Positions 1-12,138 of a DNA stretch of 64,000 bases are shown piece by piece (the first letter of the stretch is position 1; every line of letters starts with the position of its first letter). Location: the NCBI RefSeq assembly GCF_009711265.1, contig NZ_WMII01000002.1, positions 124,001-188,000 of the forward strand, written 5' to 3'. The position numbers were made by a program, and so were the translations under genes. The DNA is from Paracoccus shanxieyensis (GTDB lineage: Bacteria; Pseudomonadota; Alphaproteobacteria; Rhodobacterales; Rhodobacteraceae). A model generated the notes under the pieces. The model ran no database searches. It saw nothing but the letters and a program-made list of their open reading frames with translations, and was not told the origin of the DNA.

Positions 1-1
1 G

Positions 2-334
<333 letters not shown>

Positions 335-345
335 GGAAAAGCATC

Positions 346-2469
<2,124 letters not shown>

Positions 2470-2476
2470 TCGGGAT

Positions 2477-2496
2477 GGCGGGGTTACGGCCCCGCC
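2477..2496 (+). other. GC hairpin between fusA and tuf
   Basis: GGCGGGG (2477-2483) pairs perfectly with CCCCGCC (2490-2496) around a 6-base loop. It is followed by TTCTCCTC rather than a run of T, so it looks like an RNA-processing or pausing structure, not a complete intrinsic terminator. Its role in setting fusA to tuf message ratios is inference. Confidence 0.5.
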
Positions 2497-2535
2497 TTCT
2501 CCTCATGAAATAACAAGCATTCAAGGAGCCCTGCT

Positions 2536-3711
<1,176 letters not shown>

Positions 3712-3813
3712 GCATCGCTTGCGCAGATGATCCCGAGACGCCCCTGCTTTGGTGTGTCGCAGATCATCACGTGATGCGGCGCGGGCGAGAGCCCGTGGCT
3801 TGTGAGACTGGAA

Positions 3814-3843
3814 AGGCCGTCCCGGATCGGGGCGGCCTTTTTG
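3814..3843 (+). terminator. Intrinsic terminator of the str operon
   Basis: AGGCCGTCCCG (3814-3824) pairs with CGGGGCGGCCT (3828-3838) with one G-U wobble and a GAT loop, followed by TTTTT. It separates tuf from the downstream DUF429-like gene and so marks the end of rpsL-rpsG-fusA-tuf transcription. Confidence 0.85.
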
Positions 3844-4065
3844 GTTTCGTGCGGTGGGGGCCGGCGGTGGGGTGGCGCGAGACGGGAGAGGGGCGCGCGG
3901 CTGGCGCGGGCGGGTGCCTCCGGCGGGAGTATTGGGGGAACAGAGAAGCTGGGGGGCGGAGGCAGAGGGGTGAGGTGGAGGCCTGCGGGTGGTTGGTGTT
4001 GGAGGGCGCTGGGGAGGCAGGGGCAAGAAGGCCCGGGTGAAGAGAGGGCGAGGGGTTGCCTCTGA
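3844..4065 (+). other. G-rich, strand-asymmetric non-coding stretch
   Basis: About 220 bases of strongly G-rich top strand between the str terminator and the DUF429-like gene. It contains many G runs of three to six, for example GGGCGCTGGGGAGGCAGGGG near 4007-4026. Open frames across it translate to low-complexity Gly/Arg-rich sequence with no plausible start, so I do not call a gene. It also contains one copy of a dispersed intergenic repeat (3927-3948). G-quadruplex formation on the top strand is possible but unproven. Confidence 0.6.
3927..3948 (+). repeat. Dispersed intergenic repeat, copy 1
   Basis: GAGTATT followed by GGGGGAACAGAGAAG, preceded by CCTCCGGCGGG. It matches a short element seen in four gaps of this window (also 4069, 44687 and 49289) with approximate consensus GAGTATTTGGAACAGAGAAG. 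From memory, such elements are common between genes in Rhodobacterales. Confidence 0.75.
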
Positions 4066-4068
4066 CAC

Positions 4069-4086
4069 GAGTATTTGGAACTGAGA
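4069..4086 (+). repeat. Dispersed intergenic repeat, copy 2 (diverged)
   Basis: GAGTATTTGGAACTGAGA matches the same element as 3927-3948 but with a changed 3' end (CTGAGA for CAGAGA) and no GC-rich left arm. It lies 26 bases before the DUF429-like start, so the two copies bracket the G-rich stretch. Confidence 0.6.
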
Positions 4087-4111
4087 CGGGGCAATAAATC
4101 GCCGGGGCACA

Positions 4112-4813
4112 ATGTTATTTGTTGGCTGGGATGTTGGCGGCTGGAACTGCGATAAGAATTCCACAAGTCGCGACGCTTTGATCGTTTTGGACCGGCGCGG
4201 TGTCGTTCAAGGAATACCTTGGCGCGGTAATCTGGCGCGTGTCGTTCTTGCTTCGTACAATATCAACGAATTCAAGCAAGCTGTATTCTCGAAATGCAAA
4301 GTCGAAAACATATCTGGCGATTGCCCAATCGTGCTTGCCATAGATGCGCCTCTCGCTTTTCCGGAAGCGTTCCTGAGGCTGCAGAGCCGTCGTGTCGCGG
4401 TCAACCTTGGTCAAAGATCAGTCGAAAATCCTTATCTTTACAGGTTCACAGAACGACGCCTCAGTCTGGAAGGACACACGCCGTTGTCGGCAGTAAAGGA
4501 TATGATCGGAAGCCAAGCGACCAAAGCGATGCACCTTATAGCTTGTGTCTTTGAAAATGACGCAGGTATTGGTGTCTGGGAGGCTGCTGACGGAAGCTTT
4601 GCCCTGGAAACCTATCCAGCTTTATGCCGCAAGCGGGCCCCTGAACGTTTTGTTGAGTCCCGTGATATCGCACGAGCGAAACCTGACATTGCAGATGCCT
4701 GGGTCTGTGCGGCGGTTGCGCGCATTTACGCTATGAATGGCAGCTTACTTGAACATCCGGTTCCTGAGGCGCCGCGGTCAGAGGGCTGGATTTGGGCGCC
4801 TCGGAAGGCTTGA
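4112..4813 (+). CDS. DUF429-like protein (predicted RNase H-fold nuclease family)
   Basis: A 233-residue protein starting MLFVGWDVGG, with an acidic residue after the first beta strand (D7) and AIDAPL (D79) in the next core strand. YRFTERRL follows mid-protein, and a late helix carries DAWVCAAVA. This spacing of acidic and aromatic motifs fits the DUF429 family, predicted to share the RNase H fold; no activity is established, so the call rests on pattern only. A weak GGGG stretch precedes the ATG. Base composition is near 50% GC in places (stretches such as 4261-4320 are lower), clearly below the ribosomal genes around it. That and its position between tuf and rpsJ, where no gene is expected, suggest acquisition by transfer. 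Confidence 0.7.
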   Translation: MLFVGWDVGGWNCDKNSTSRDALIVLDRRGVVQGIPWRGNLARVVLASYNINEFKQAVFSKCKVENISGDCPIVLAIDAPLAFPEAFLRLQSRRVAVNLGQRSVENPYLYRFTERRLSLEGHTPLSAVKDMIGSQATKAMHLIACVFENDAGIGVWEAADGSFALETYPALCRKRAPERFVESRDIARAKPDIADAWVCAAVARIYAMNGSLLEHPVPEAPRSEGWIWAPRKA

Positions 4814-4869
4814 CTTACCCCCGCACCTAGGGCAAAAGCCCCCATCGCTGCCGTTCTGTCAAGAATCGG

Positions 4870-4898
4870 TTGCACTCTGCCGGGCCGCCAACTATAGG
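4870..4898 (+). promoter_or_regulatory. Candidate sigma-70 promoter of the S10 operon
   Basis: TTGCAC (4870-4875), a 17-base spacer and TATAGG (4893-4898), about 90 bases before rpsJ. GGCCGCC before and GGCGGCC after the -10 box form an inverted repeat around it. No terminator separates it from rpsJ, so this is the best candidate start for the S10-spc transcript. Confidence 0.55.
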
Positions 4899-4990
4899 GG
4901 CGGCCTGCACTTATTTTATACGGTTCGACGCTGGCTTCGCGTGGTGCGCGGTCAGCCTCTCAACTGGAACTCCCCGCAAGAGGGATGTCT

Positions 4991-5299
4991 ATGCAAAGCC
5001 AGAATATCCGCATCCGGCTGAAAGCGTTCGACTATCGCGTTCTGGATGCCAGCACGCAGGAGATCGTGAACACCGCCAAGCGCACCGGCGCTCAGGTCCG
5101 TGGTCCGATCCCGCTGCCGAACAAGATCGAGAAATTCACCGTTCTGCGCGGTCCGCACATCGACAAGAAGTCGCGTGACCAGTGGGAAATCCGCACGCAC
5201 AAGCGCCTGCTCGATATCGTTGACCCGACCCCCCAGACCGTGGACGCGCTGATGAAGCTCGACCTCGCCGCTGGCGTGGATGTCGAGATCAAGGTCTGA
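4991..5299 (+). CDS. rpsJ: 30S ribosomal protein S10
   Basis: S10 of 102 residues, beginning [19 protein letters not shown], a component of the 30S head and also the NusE transcription factor. [17 protein letters not shown] and [16 protein letters not shown] are the family core. An in-frame ATG six bases upstream (4985) is directly abutted by the AGAGGG Shine-Dalgarno, while 4991 has the normal 6-base spacing, so I chose the second ATG. First gene of the S10 operon; rplC follows after 11 bases with its own GGAGG. Confidence 0.97.
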   Translation: MQSQNIRIRLKAFDYRVLDASTQEIVNTAKRTGAQVRGPIPLPNKIEKFTVLRGPHIDKKSRDQWEIRTHKRLLDIVDPTPQTVDALMKLDLAAGVDVEIKV

Positions 5300-5310
5300 G
5301 GAGGCTGACT

Positions 5311-6171
5311 ATGCTGCGGACTGGTGTTATCGCCAAGAAGCTGGGCATGACCCGGCTGTTCCTGGAAGACGGGCGTCAAGTTCCCGTCACCGTTCTGCAC
5401 GTCGATAACGTGCAGGTCATCGCGCAACGCACCACCGAGCGTGACGGCTATGTCGCCGTTCAGCTGGGTGCGGGCGAAGCGAAAGCAAAGCGCACGACCG
5501 CTGCGCTGCGTGGCCATTTCGCGAAAGCGAATGTCGCGCCCAAGCGCAAGATCGCGGAATTCCGCGTTGCCGAAGAAAACCTGGTGGAAGTCGGTGAGGA
5601 AATCATCGCCGACCATTACTTTGCAGGTCAGTTCGTCGACATCGCCGGCACCTCGATCGGTAAAGGCTTTGCCGGTGCGATGAAGCGTCACAACTTTGGT
5701 GGTCTGCGCGCCTCGCACGGTGTGTCGATCTCGCACCGTTCGCACGGTTCGACCGGCCAGTGTCAGGATCCGGGCAAGGTGTTCAAGGGCAAGAAGATGG
5801 CTGGCCATCTTGGTGCCGTTCGCGTCACCACCCAGAACCTGCAAGTGGTTCGCACCGATGCCGACCGTGGCCTGATCATGGTCAAGGGCTCGGTTCCGGG
5901 CTCGAAAGGTGGCTGGGTCACGATCAAGGACGCGGTGAAGAAGCCGCTGGCCGACACCGTGATCTATCCGGCTGCGACCCGTTCGAAAGCCAAGGAAGCC
6001 GCACGTCTGGCCGAAGAAGCCGCCGCTGCCGCCGCTGCCGAGGAAGAAGCCGCCCGCAAGGCCGCTGCTGAAGCCGAAGCCGCCGCGCAAGAGGCTGCTC
6101 TGGCCGAGGCCGAGGCTTCGATCGCTGCCGACAAGGCTGACGACGCTGCGCCCGAAGGAGACAAGCAATGA
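5311..6171 (+). CDS. rplC: 50S ribosomal protein L3 with Ala/Glu-rich C-terminal tail
   Basis: L3 (286 residues) binds 23S rRNA near the peptidyl transferase centre. The core occupies residues 1 to about 222, with the typical [20 protein letters not shown] and [21 protein letters not shown] motifs. From about residue 223 a low-complexity, helix-prone Ala/Glu/Lys tail of some 64 residues is added (DNA 5977-6168), which typical L3 of 205-215 residues lacks. Similar tails occur in some Rhodobacterales L3 proteins. A GGAGG sits 6 bases before the ATG. The stop overlaps the rplD start (ATGA). Confidence 0.97.
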   Translation: MLRTGVIAKKLGMTRLFLEDGRQVPVTVLHVDNVQVIAQRTTERDGYVAVQLGAGEAKAKRTTAALRGHFAKANVAPKRKIAEFRVAEENLVEVGEEIIADHYFAGQFVDIAGTSIGKGFAGAMKRHNFGGLRASHGVSISHRSHGSTGQCQDPGKVFKGKKMAGHLGAVRVTTQNLQVVRTDADRGLIMVKGSVPGSKGGWVTIKDAVKKPLADTVIYPAATRSKAKEAARLAEEAAAAAAAEEEAARKAAAEAEAAAQEAALAEAEASIAADKADDAAPEGDKQ

Positions 6172-6788
6172 AACTTGATGTGATCTCGCTCGATGCCGGC
6201 AAAGCTGGTGACATCGATCTGAGCGATGACATCTTCGGTCTGGAGCCCCGTGCCGACCTGCTGCACCGCGTGGTGCGCTGGCAGCGTGCGCGTGCTCAGC
6301 AGGGCACGCACTCGGTCCTGGGCAAGTCGGATGTCAGCTACTCGACCAAGAAGATCTATCGCCAGAAAGGCACCGGCGGCGCACGTCACGGTTCCCGCAA
6401 GGCGCCGACCTTCCGTCACGGTGGTGTCTACAAAGGCCCGACCCCGCGTTCGCACGCCTTCGATCTGCCGAAGAAAGTCCGCGCGCTTGGTCTGAAGCAC
6501 GCCCTGTCGGCAAAATATGCCGCTGGCGAGCTGGTCATCGTGGACAGCCTGAACATCGGTGAAGTCAAGACCTCGGCCGTTGCGAAAGCGGTCAAGGAAA
6601 ACGGCTGGAAGCGCGTTCTGGTGATCGACGGTGCCGAAGTGAACGAAAACTTCGCCCGCGCCGCCCGCAACCTGGAAGGCATCGATGTGCTGCCCTCCAT
6701 CGGTGCAAACGTCTATGACATCCTGCGTCGCGACACGCTCGTGCTGACGCGCGCCGGTGTCGAAGCTCTGGAGGCTCGTCTGAAATGA
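6168..6788 (+). CDS. rplD: 50S ribosomal protein L4
   Basis: L4 of 206 residues. The internal loop that reaches into the exit tunnel is recognisable by [22 protein letters not shown], near residues 65-86, and [12 protein letters not shown] follows. In enterobacteria L4 also autoregulates the S10 operon; whether that holds here cannot be told. The start overlaps the rplC stop by four bases and the end overlaps rplW in the same way, which indicates translational coupling. Confidence 0.97.
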   Translation: MKLDVISLDAGKAGDIDLSDDIFGLEPRADLLHRVVRWQRARAQQGTHSVLGKSDVSYSTKKIYRQKGTGGARHGSRKAPTFRHGGVYKGPTPRSHAFDLPKKVRALGLKHALSAKYAAGELVIVDSLNIGEVKTSAVAKAVKENGWKRVLVIDGAEVNENFARAARNLEGIDVLPSIGANVYDILRRDTLVLTRAGVEALEARLK

Positions 6789-7081
6789 CCACGAAGCCTG
6801 AACATTACGACGTGATCGTCAAGCCGCTGATCACCGAGAAAGCGACGCTGGTGTCTGACGCCAACGCCTATGTTTTCCAGGTGGCCAAGGACTCGAACAA
6901 GCCCGCGATCAAAGAAGCGGTCGAGGCTCTGTTCAACGTCAAGGTGAAAGCGGTCAACACCACGATCACCAAAGGCAAGACCAAGCGTTTCAAGGGCCGC
7001 CCCGGCGTCCGTTCGGACGTGAAGAAAGCCTATGTGACGCTGGAAGCTGGCAACAGCATCGACGTGTCCACGGGTCTCTGA
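6785..7081 (+). CDS. rplW: 50S ribosomal protein L23
   Basis: L23 of 98 residues, at the exit-tunnel rim where trigger factor and SRP dock. The N-terminal [12 protein letters not shown] and the [11 protein letters not shown] loop are family hallmarks. The start overlaps the rplD stop (ATGA). It is followed by a 90-base gap with a perfect GC hairpin before rplB. Confidence 0.97.
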   Translation: MTTKPEHYDVIVKPLITEKATLVSDANAYVFQVAKDSNKPAIKEAVEALFNVKVKAVNTTITKGKTKRFKGRPGVRSDVKKAYVTLEAGNSIDVSTGL

Positions 7082-7097
7082 TCCCGGAACCTGAATC

Positions 7098-7121
7098 TGC
7101 GGCCCCGTCACCGGGGCCGCA
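7098..7121 (+). other. Perfect GC hairpin between rplW and rplB
   Basis: TGCGGCCCCG (7098-7107) pairs exactly with CGGGGCCGCA (7112-7121) around TCAC. Only TTT follows, so termination would be partial at most. It could be an attenuator or a 3'-end stabiliser inside the S10 operon. Confidence 0.6.
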
Positions 7122-7171
7122 TTTGACTGAAACGGACCAGCAACGGTCCAAAGCAACGGAAGACAGAAAGC

Positions 7172-8008
7172 ATGGCACTCAAGTCGTATAAACCGACGAC
7201 GCCTGGCCAGCGTGGGCTGGTTCTGATCGACCGTTCGGAGCTTTGGAAAGGGCGCCCGGTCAAATCCCTCACCGAGGGTTTGACCAAAAAAGGCGGCCGG
7301 AACAACACCGGACGGATCACGATGCGCCGCCAAGGCGGCGGGGCGAAGCGTCTTTATCGCATCGTGGACTTCAAACGCACGAAGTTCGATGTTTCGGCGA
7401 CCGTCGAGCGGATCGAATACGATCCCAACCGCACCGCCTTCATCGCGCTGATCAAATACGAAGACGGCGAGCAGGCCTATATCCTGGCCCCGCAGCGTCT
7501 GGCTGTTGGCGACAAGGTGATCGCTGGCGCCAAGGTCGACGTGAAACCCGGTAACGCGATGCCCTTCTCGGGCATGCCGATCGGCACGATCGTCCACAAC
7601 GTCGAGCTGAAGCCCGGCAAAGGCGGCCAGATCGCCCGTTCGGCTGGCACCTATGCCCAGTTCGTCGGCCGTGATGGTGGCTATGCCCAGATCCGCCTGT
7701 CCTCGGGCGAGCTGCGCATGGTTCGTCAGGAATGCATGGCGACCATCGGTGCCGTGTCGAACTCGGACCACTCGAACCAGAACCTGGGTAAAGCAGGCCG
7801 CAACCGCCACAAGGGCATCCGCCCGAGCGTCCGCGGTGTTGCCATGAACCCGATCGACCACCCGCATGGTGGTGGTGAAGGCCGCACCTCTGGTGGTCGT
7901 CACCCGGTCACGCCCTGGGGCAAAGGCACCAAGGGCAACAAGACCCGCAATAACAAGTCGACTGACAAGTACATCTTGCGGTCGCGCAATGCGAAGAAGG
8001 GGCGTTAA
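7172..8008 (+). CDS. rplB: 50S ribosomal protein L2
   Basis: L2 of 278 residues, a primary 23S rRNA binder required for subunit joining and peptidyl transferase activity. The C-terminal region carries [18 protein letters not shown], containing the conserved histidine (HPHGGGEGR) near residue 230. The basic C terminus ends SRNAKKGR. The ATG follows AGACAGAAAGC with only a weak Shine-Dalgarno. rpsS starts 3 bases after the stop. Confidence 0.98.
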   Translation: MALKSYKPTTPGQRGLVLIDRSELWKGRPVKSLTEGLTKKGGRNNTGRITMRRQGGGAKRLYRIVDFKRTKFDVSATVERIEYDPNRTAFIALIKYEDGEQAYILAPQRLAVGDKVIAGAKVDVKPGNAMPFSGMPIGTIVHNVELKPGKGGQIARSAGTYAQFVGRDGGYAQIRLSSGELRMVRQECMATIGAVSNSDHSNQNLGKAGRNRHKGIRPSVRGVAMNPIDHPHGGGEGRTSGGRHPVTPWGKGTKGNKTRNNKSTDKYILRSRNAKKGR

Positions 8009-8011
8009 TCC

Positions 8012-8290
8012 ATGGCACGTTCTGTTTGGAAGGGCCCCTTTGTCGACGCATACGTGCTTCGCAAAGCCGAGAAAGCCCGCGAATCCGGCAAGTCGGATGT
8101 CATCAAGATCTGGTCGCGCCGCTCGACGATCCTGCCGCAGTTTGTCGGCCTGACGTTTGGCGTCTACAACGGTCAGAAGCACATCCCGGTCGCCGTGACC
8201 GAGGAGATGATCGGCCAGAAGTTTGGTGAATACTCGCCGACGCGGACCTATTACGGTCACGCCGCCGACAAGAAAGCGAAAAGGAAGTAA
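8012..8290 (+). CDS. rpsS: 30S ribosomal protein S19
   Basis: S19 of 92 residues in the 30S head. [35 protein letters not shown] and [14 protein letters not shown] are diagnostic. GGGGCG at the end of rplB serves as the ribosome-binding site. rplV follows 5 bases downstream. Confidence 0.97.
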   Translation: MARSVWKGPFVDAYVLRKAEKARESGKSDVIKIWSRRSTILPQFVGLTFGVYNGQKHIPVAVTEEMIGQKFGEYSPTRTYYGHAADKKAKRK

Positions 8291-8295
8291 TCGTC

Positions 8296-8691
8296 ATGGG
8301 TAAGGAACAGAATCCGCGCCGCGTGGCGGAGAACGAAGCGTTCGCCAAGACCAAGATGCTGCGCACCTCGCCGCAGAAACTGAATCTGGTCGCGCAACTG
8401 ATCCGCGGCAAGAAGGTCGACAAGGCTTTGGCCGACCTGACCTTCTCGCACAAGCGTATCGCTGGTGACGTGAAGAAATGCCTTCAGTCGGCTATCGCCA
8501 ATGCTGAAAACAACCACAATCTGGACGTCGATAGCCTGATCGTCGCCGAAGCGTGGGTCGGCAAGAACCTGGTCATGAAACGCGGTCGCCCGCGCGCCCG
8601 TGGCCGTTACGGCAAGATCATGAAGCCGTTTTCGGAAATCACCATCAAGGTTCGTCAGGTCGAGGCCGTCGAAGCAGGGGAGCGCGCGTAA
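8296..8691 (+). CDS. rplV: 50S ribosomal protein L22
   Basis: L22 of 131 residues, lining the nascent peptide tunnel. [20 protein letters not shown] and the beta-hairpin sequence [14 protein letters not shown] (macrolide-related loop) are clear. Slightly longer than the usual 110-residue form because of an N-terminal segment ([16 protein letters not shown]). Its stop shares one base with the rpsC start (TAATG). Confidence 0.97.
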   Translation: MGKEQNPRRVAENEAFAKTKMLRTSPQKLNLVAQLIRGKKVDKALADLTFSHKRIAGDVKKCLQSAIANAENNHNLDVDSLIVAEAWVGKNLVMKRGRPRARGRYGKIMKPFSEITIKVRQVEAVEAGERA

Positions 8692-9413
8692 TGGGTCAGA
8701 AGGTAAACCCCATCGGGATGCGTCTTCAGGTCAACCGCACCTGGGACAGCCGCTGGTATGCGGATGACAAGGATTACGGCAACCTGTTGCTGGAAGACCT
8801 GAAAATCCGTGACTTCGTTCATACCGAAGCCAAGCAAGCGGGCATCAGCCGCGTCATCATCGAACGTCCGCACAAGAAGTGCCGCGTCACGATCTATGCC
8901 GCGCGTCCGGGTGTCATCATCGGCAAAAAAGGCGCCGATATCGAAACCCTGCGCAAGAAGCTGACGAACTTCACCGCGTCGGAACTGCACCTCAACATCG
9001 TCGAGGTCCGCAAGCCCGAGCTGGACGCCCAGCTGGTGGCCGAGTCGATCGCGCAGCAGCTTGAGCGCCGCGTTTCGTTCCGTCGCGCCATGAAGCGTGC
9101 GGTTCAGAACGCCATGCGCATGGGCGCACTGGGCATCCGGGTGAACGTTTCGGGCCGTCTTGGCGGCGCCGAGATCGCGCGCACCGAATGGTATCGCGAA
9201 GGCCGTGTGCCGCTGCACACCCTGCGCGCCGACATCGACTATGCGCTGTCGGAAGCCACGACCCCCTATGGGATCATCGGTGTGAAGACCTGGATCTTCA
9301 AAGGCGAGATCATGGAGCATGACCCGCAAGCCCGCGACCGTCGCGCCAATGAGGCGCAAGACGGCCCGGCTCCGCGTGGTCCGCGCCGCGATCGCGACCG
9401 CGACGCGCGCTAA
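8691..9413 (+). CDS. rpsC: 30S ribosomal protein S3
   Basis: S3 of 240 residues at the mRNA entry channel. The start at 8691 gives [20 protein letters not shown], the conserved S3 N terminus; a longer in-frame reading that begins inside rplV is not needed. The KH domain is marked by [14 protein letters not shown] near residues 71-85. The C terminus is acidic and arginine-rich. The stop/start overlap TAATG with rplV implies coupling. rplP follows after 12 bases with AAGGAG. Confidence 0.97.
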   Translation: MGQKVNPIGMRLQVNRTWDSRWYADDKDYGNLLLEDLKIRDFVHTEAKQAGISRVIIERPHKKCRVTIYAARPGVIIGKKGADIETLRKKLTNFTASELHLNIVEVRKPELDAQLVAESIAQQLERRVSFRRAMKRAVQNAMRMGALGIRVNVSGRLGGAEIARTEWYREGRVPLHTLRADIDYALSEATTPYGIIGVKTWIFKGEIMEHDPQARDRRANEAQDGPAPRGPRRDRDRDAR

Positions 9414-9425
9414 GGAGAAACGACA

Positions 9426-9839
9426 ATGCTGCAACCGAAACGGACCAAGTTCCGCAAACAGCACAAGGGCCGTATCCACGGCGAAGCCAAGGGCGGTTTC
9501 GCCCTGAACTTCGGCTCGTTCGCGCTGAAAGCGACCGAGCCCGAGCGTGTCACCGCCCGTCAGATCGAAGCGGCCCGCCGCGCGATCACCCGCCACATGA
9601 AGCGTCAGGGCCGCGTCTGGATCCGGATTTTCCCGGACCTGCCGGTGTCCTCGAAGCCGACCGAAGTGCGGATGGGTAAAGGTAAGGGCTCGGTGGATTA
9701 CTGGGCTGCCCGCGTCCACCCCGGCCGCATCATGTTCGAGATCGACGGCGTGTCCGAAGAAATCGCGCGTGAAGCCCTGCGTCTGGGTGCGAACAAGCTG
9801 CCGGTGCTGTCGCGCATCGTGGCACGCGAAGACTGGTAA
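9426..9839 (+). CDS. rplP: 50S ribosomal protein L16
   Basis: L16 of 137 residues near the A site. [14 protein letters not shown] opens the protein, and [27 protein letters not shown] (split here only for naming the conserved block around residues 59-85) is unmistakable. An AAGGAG precedes the ATG. Unlike most S10 operons, rpmC does not follow directly: a terminator-like hairpin and a 222-base gap intervene. Confidence 0.97.
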   Translation: MLQPKRTKFRKQHKGRIHGEAKGGFALNFGSFALKATEPERVTARQIEAARRAITRHMKRQGRVWIRIFPDLPVSSKPTEVRMGKGKGSVDYWAARVHPGRIMFEIDGVSEEIAREALRLGANKLPVLSRIVAREDW

Positions 9840-9871
9840 GGGCAGGGGGCGACCCCGATCCTTGCGACAAG

Positions 9872-9902
9872 CGCCCCGCCGGGAAACTGGCGGGGCGTTT
9901 TT
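9872..9902 (+). terminator. Terminator-like hairpin after rplP
   Basis: CGCCCCGCC (9872-9880) pairs with GGCGGGGCG (9889-9897), followed by TTTTTCG. This is a good intrinsic terminator inside the S10 operon, so rpmC and downstream genes either depend on read-through or on a promoter in the following gap. Confidence 0.75.
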
Positions 9903-9922
9903 CGTAATGTCATGCCAAGCGT

Positions 9923-9947
9923 GACTTTCACGCCAAACGTGAAAGTC
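9923..9947. other. Inverted repeat upstream of rpmC
   Basis: GACTTTCACG (9923-9932) and CGTGAAAGTC (9938-9947) form a perfect 10-base inverted repeat with a CCAAA loop, between the rplP terminator and rpmC. It has no T tract. It could be an operator or an RNA structure; no factor can be named. Confidence 0.55.
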
Positions 9948-10061
9948 CTTGCCAAAACGGTGTCTGGCCTGTATGGGCAAGCCTTCATCATGAAACTCCA
10001 CCGGAATCAGGGTGGCCTTGCGATGCAGGGGCCCTCCGGTGATGTTGAAAGGAAGAGGCGC

Positions 10062-10268
10062 ATGAAAGCGCAAGAACTGAAAGACAAGACGCCGGATCAG
10101 CTGAAAGAACAGCTGCTTTCGCTGAAGAAAGAAGCCTTCAACCTGCGTTTCCAGCAGGCGACCGGCCAACTGGAATCGACCGCTCGTATGCGCGCTGTCA
10201 AACGTGACGTTGCCCGCGTGAAAACGATTCTGAACCAGAAAGCGGCTGCTGCCGCTGCGTCGAACTAA
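10062..10268 (+). CDS. rpmC: 50S ribosomal protein L29
   Basis: L29 of 68 residues. [21 protein letters not shown] and [17 protein letters not shown] match the family. The frame is open further upstream, but AGGAAGAGGCGC directly before 10062 and the conserved N terminus fix this start. The short Ala-rich tail (KAAAAAASN) is typical of alphaproteobacteria. It follows a 222-base gap with a terminator and an inverted repeat. Confidence 0.96.
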   Translation: MKAQELKDKTPDQLKEQLLSLKKEAFNLRFQQATGQLESTARMRAVKRDVARVKTILNQKAAAAAASN

Positions 10269-10280
10269 GGAGCCCGGTCC

Positions 10281-10520
10281 ATGCCCAAACGCATCCTGCA
10301 AGGCAAGGTCGTCAGCGACAAGAACGAACAGACCGTCACCGTTCTGGTCGAGCGTCGCTTCAAGCACCCGCTGCTGCACAAGACCGTGCGGTCGTCCAAG
10401 AAATACCGCGCCCATGACGCGGAAAACCAGTTCAAGGTCGGTGACACCGTTCGCATCGTCGAATGCGCGCCGATCTCGAAAACCAAGCGTTGGACCGTTC
10501 TGGTCGACGCTGCAGTCTAA
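10281..10520 (+). CDS. rpsQ: 30S ribosomal protein S17
   Basis: S17 of 79 residues, a primary 16S rRNA binder with an OB fold. [36 protein letters not shown] and [18 protein letters not shown] are conserved. AAGGAG precedes the ATG after 8 bases. It is the last gene of the S10 block; a 51-base gap with a bulged GC hairpin (near 10530-10553) separates it from rplN. Confidence 0.97.
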   Translation: MPKRILQGKVVSDKNEQTVTVLVERRFKHPLLHKTVRSSKKYRAHDAENQFKVGDTVRIVECAPISKTKRWTVLVDAAV

Positions 10521-10571
10521 TCGAAACCCTGGGGCCGGTAAGTCCGGTCCCCAAAGGTCGGGAGTAACCCT

Positions 10572-10940
10572 ATGATCCAGATGCAGACCAATCTGGATGT
10601 TGCTGACAACTCCGGCGCCCGCCGGGTTCAGTGCATCAAGGTCCTGGGTGGTTCGCACCGTCGCTATGCGTCGGTGGGCGACATCATCGTCGTCTCCGTC
10701 AAGGAAGCCATTCCTCGGGGCCGCGTGAAGAAAGGTGACGTCCGCAAGGCCGTCGTCGTTCGGACCGCAAAAGAAGTGAACCGTGAAGACGGCACCTCGA
10801 TCCGTTTTGACCGCAACGCCGCCGTCATCCTGAACAACCAGGGTGAGCCGGTTGGCACGCGTATCTTCGGGCCGGTGGTTCGTGAACTTCGCGCCAAGAA
10901 CTTCATGAAGATCATCTCGCTTGCGCCGGAGGTGCTGTGA
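10572..10940 (+). CDS. rplN: 50S ribosomal protein L14
   Basis: L14 of 122 residues, at the 30S-50S interface (bridge B8). [19 protein letters not shown] is the conserved N terminus, and [13 protein letters not shown] the conserved C-terminal block. First gene of the spc block. GGGAGTAACCCT lies before the ATG. The stop TGA shares one base with the rplX ATG. Confidence 0.98.
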   Translation: MIQMQTNLDVADNSGARRVQCIKVLGGSHRRYASVGDIIVVSVKEAIPRGRVKKGDVRKAVVVRTAKEVNREDGTSIRFDRNAAVILNNQGEPVGTRIFGPVVRELRAKNFMKIISLAPEVL

Positions 10941-11245
10941 TGGCTGCCAAGCTGAAAAAAGGCGACAAGGTCGTCGTCCTTGCCGGTAAGGACAAGGGCA
11001 AGCAGGGCGAGATCTCGGCTGTGTTCCCGAAAGAGAACAAGGCCGTTGTTGACGGCGTCAACATCGCCATCCGTCACACCCGTCAGTCGCAGAACAGCCA
11101 GGGCGGCCGCGTGGCGAAAGCCATGCCGATCGACCTGTCGAACCTGTCGCTGATGGACGCGAACGGCAAAGCGACCCGCGTCGGCTTCCGCGAGGAAGAC
11201 GGCAAGAAAGTCCGCTTCGCCAAGACCACGGGAGACGTGATCTGA
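10940..11245 (+). CDS. rplX: 50S ribosomal protein L24
   Basis: L24 of 101 residues with an N-terminal KOW motif ([19 protein letters not shown]). A GTG codon three bases upstream is in frame, but GGAGG (10928-10932) is placed correctly for the ATG at 10940 and gives the usual MAAKLKKGD start. It overlaps rplN at the front and rplE at the back by one base each (TGATG). Confidence 0.97.
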   Translation: MAAKLKKGDKVVVLAGKDKGKQGEISAVFPKENKAVVDGVNIAIRHTRQSQNSQGGRVAKAMPIDLSNLSLMDANGKATRVGFREEDGKKVRFAKTTGDVI

Positions 11246-11805
11246 TGCTGGACCAAGCCACCTATACGCCGCGTCTGAAAGCGCAGTATCGCGACACCAT
11301 CCGCGCTGCGCTGAAAGAAGAGTTCGGCTACAAGAACGACATGCAGATCCCCCGTCTGGACAAGATCGTCCTGAACATGGGCATCGGTGAAGCTGTCAAG
11401 GACACCAAGAAGGTCAAGCAGGGCGCTGAAGAGCTGTCGCTGATCGCCGGTCAGAAGGCTGTCATCACCCACGCGAAAAAGTCGATCGCCGGCTTCCGCG
11501 TCCGTGAAGAAATGCCGCTGGGTGCGAAAGTGACGCTGCGCGGCGACCGGATGTATGAATTCCTGGACCGTCTGATCGGTATCGCACTGCCCCGCGTCCG
11601 CGACTTCCGCGGCGTGAAAGGCACGTCGTTCGATGGTCGTGGCAACTATGCCATGGGCCTGAAAGAACACATCGTTTTCCCGGAAATCAACTTCGACAAG
11701 GTCGACGAAGTTCTGGGGATGGACATCATCATCTGCACCACCGCGCCGACCGACGCGGAAGCGAAGTCGCTGTTGAAGCATTTCAACATGCCGTTCAACA
11801 GCTGA
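11245..11805 (+). CDS. rplE: 50S ribosomal protein L5
   Basis: L5 of 186 residues, which binds 5S rRNA and contacts P-site t[40 protein letters not shown] and [18 protein letters not shown] are family motifs. The start overlaps the rplX stop by one base (TGATG). A GGAGGGAAG site follows for rpsN. Confidence 0.98.
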   Translation: MLDQATYTPRLKAQYRDTIRAALKEEFGYKNDMQIPRLDKIVLNMGIGEAVKDTKKVKQGAEELSLIAGQKAVITHAKKSIAGFRVREEMPLGAKVTLRGDRMYEFLDRLIGIALPRVRDFRGVKGTSFDGRGNYAMGLKEHIVFPEINFDKVDEVLGMDIIICTTAPTDAEAKSLLKHFNMPFNS

Positions 11806-11823
11806 TCGCGGAGGGAAGAAGAT

Positions 11824-12129
11824 ATGGCTAAGAAATCCATGGTCGAGCGCGAGAAGAAGCGCGAGAAACTGGTTCAGAAATACGCGGCAAAACGTGCCGC
11901 TCTGAACGAAGTCATCCACGACCAGTCCCGCCCGATGGAAGAGCGTTTCAAGGCTTCGCTGAAGCTGGCCGAACTGCCGCGCAATTCCTCGGCTACGCGT
12001 CTGCACAACCGGTGCCAACTGACCGGCCGTCCGCATGCGTATTACCGTAAACTGAAACTGTCGCGGATCATGCTGCGCGAGCTTGGCTCGTTCGGTCAGA
12101 TCCCCGGCATGGTCAAATCGAGCTGGTAA
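11824..12129 (+). CDS. rpsN: 30S ribosomal protein S14 (zinc-independent form)
   Basis: S14 of 101 residues. This is the long form without the two CxxC pairs; the C-terminal half reads [20 protein letters not shown] and ends GMVKSSW. GGAGGGAAG precedes the ATG. The standard spc order L5-S14-S8 is kept. Confidence 0.97.
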   Translation: MAKKSMVEREKKREKLVQKYAAKRAALNEVIHDQSRPMEERFKASLKLAELPRNSSATRLHNRCQLTGRPHAYYRKLKLSRIMLRELGSFGQIPGMVKSSW

Positions 12130-12138
12130 GGGGGCACT

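Noticed and set aside
3771..4065. Plus-strand frames of 87-89 codons in the G-rich stretch
   Set aside because: Translate to Gly/Arg/Ala-rich low-complexity sequence and begin inside the tuf terminator region.
7123..7171. TTGACT as a -35 box before rplB
   Set aside because: No acceptable -10 box at 16 to 18 bases; more likely chance next to the hairpin.
8655..10658. 667-codon minus-strand frame across rpsC, rplP and rplN
   Set aside because: Spans several certain ribosomal genes on the other strand; no conserved features.
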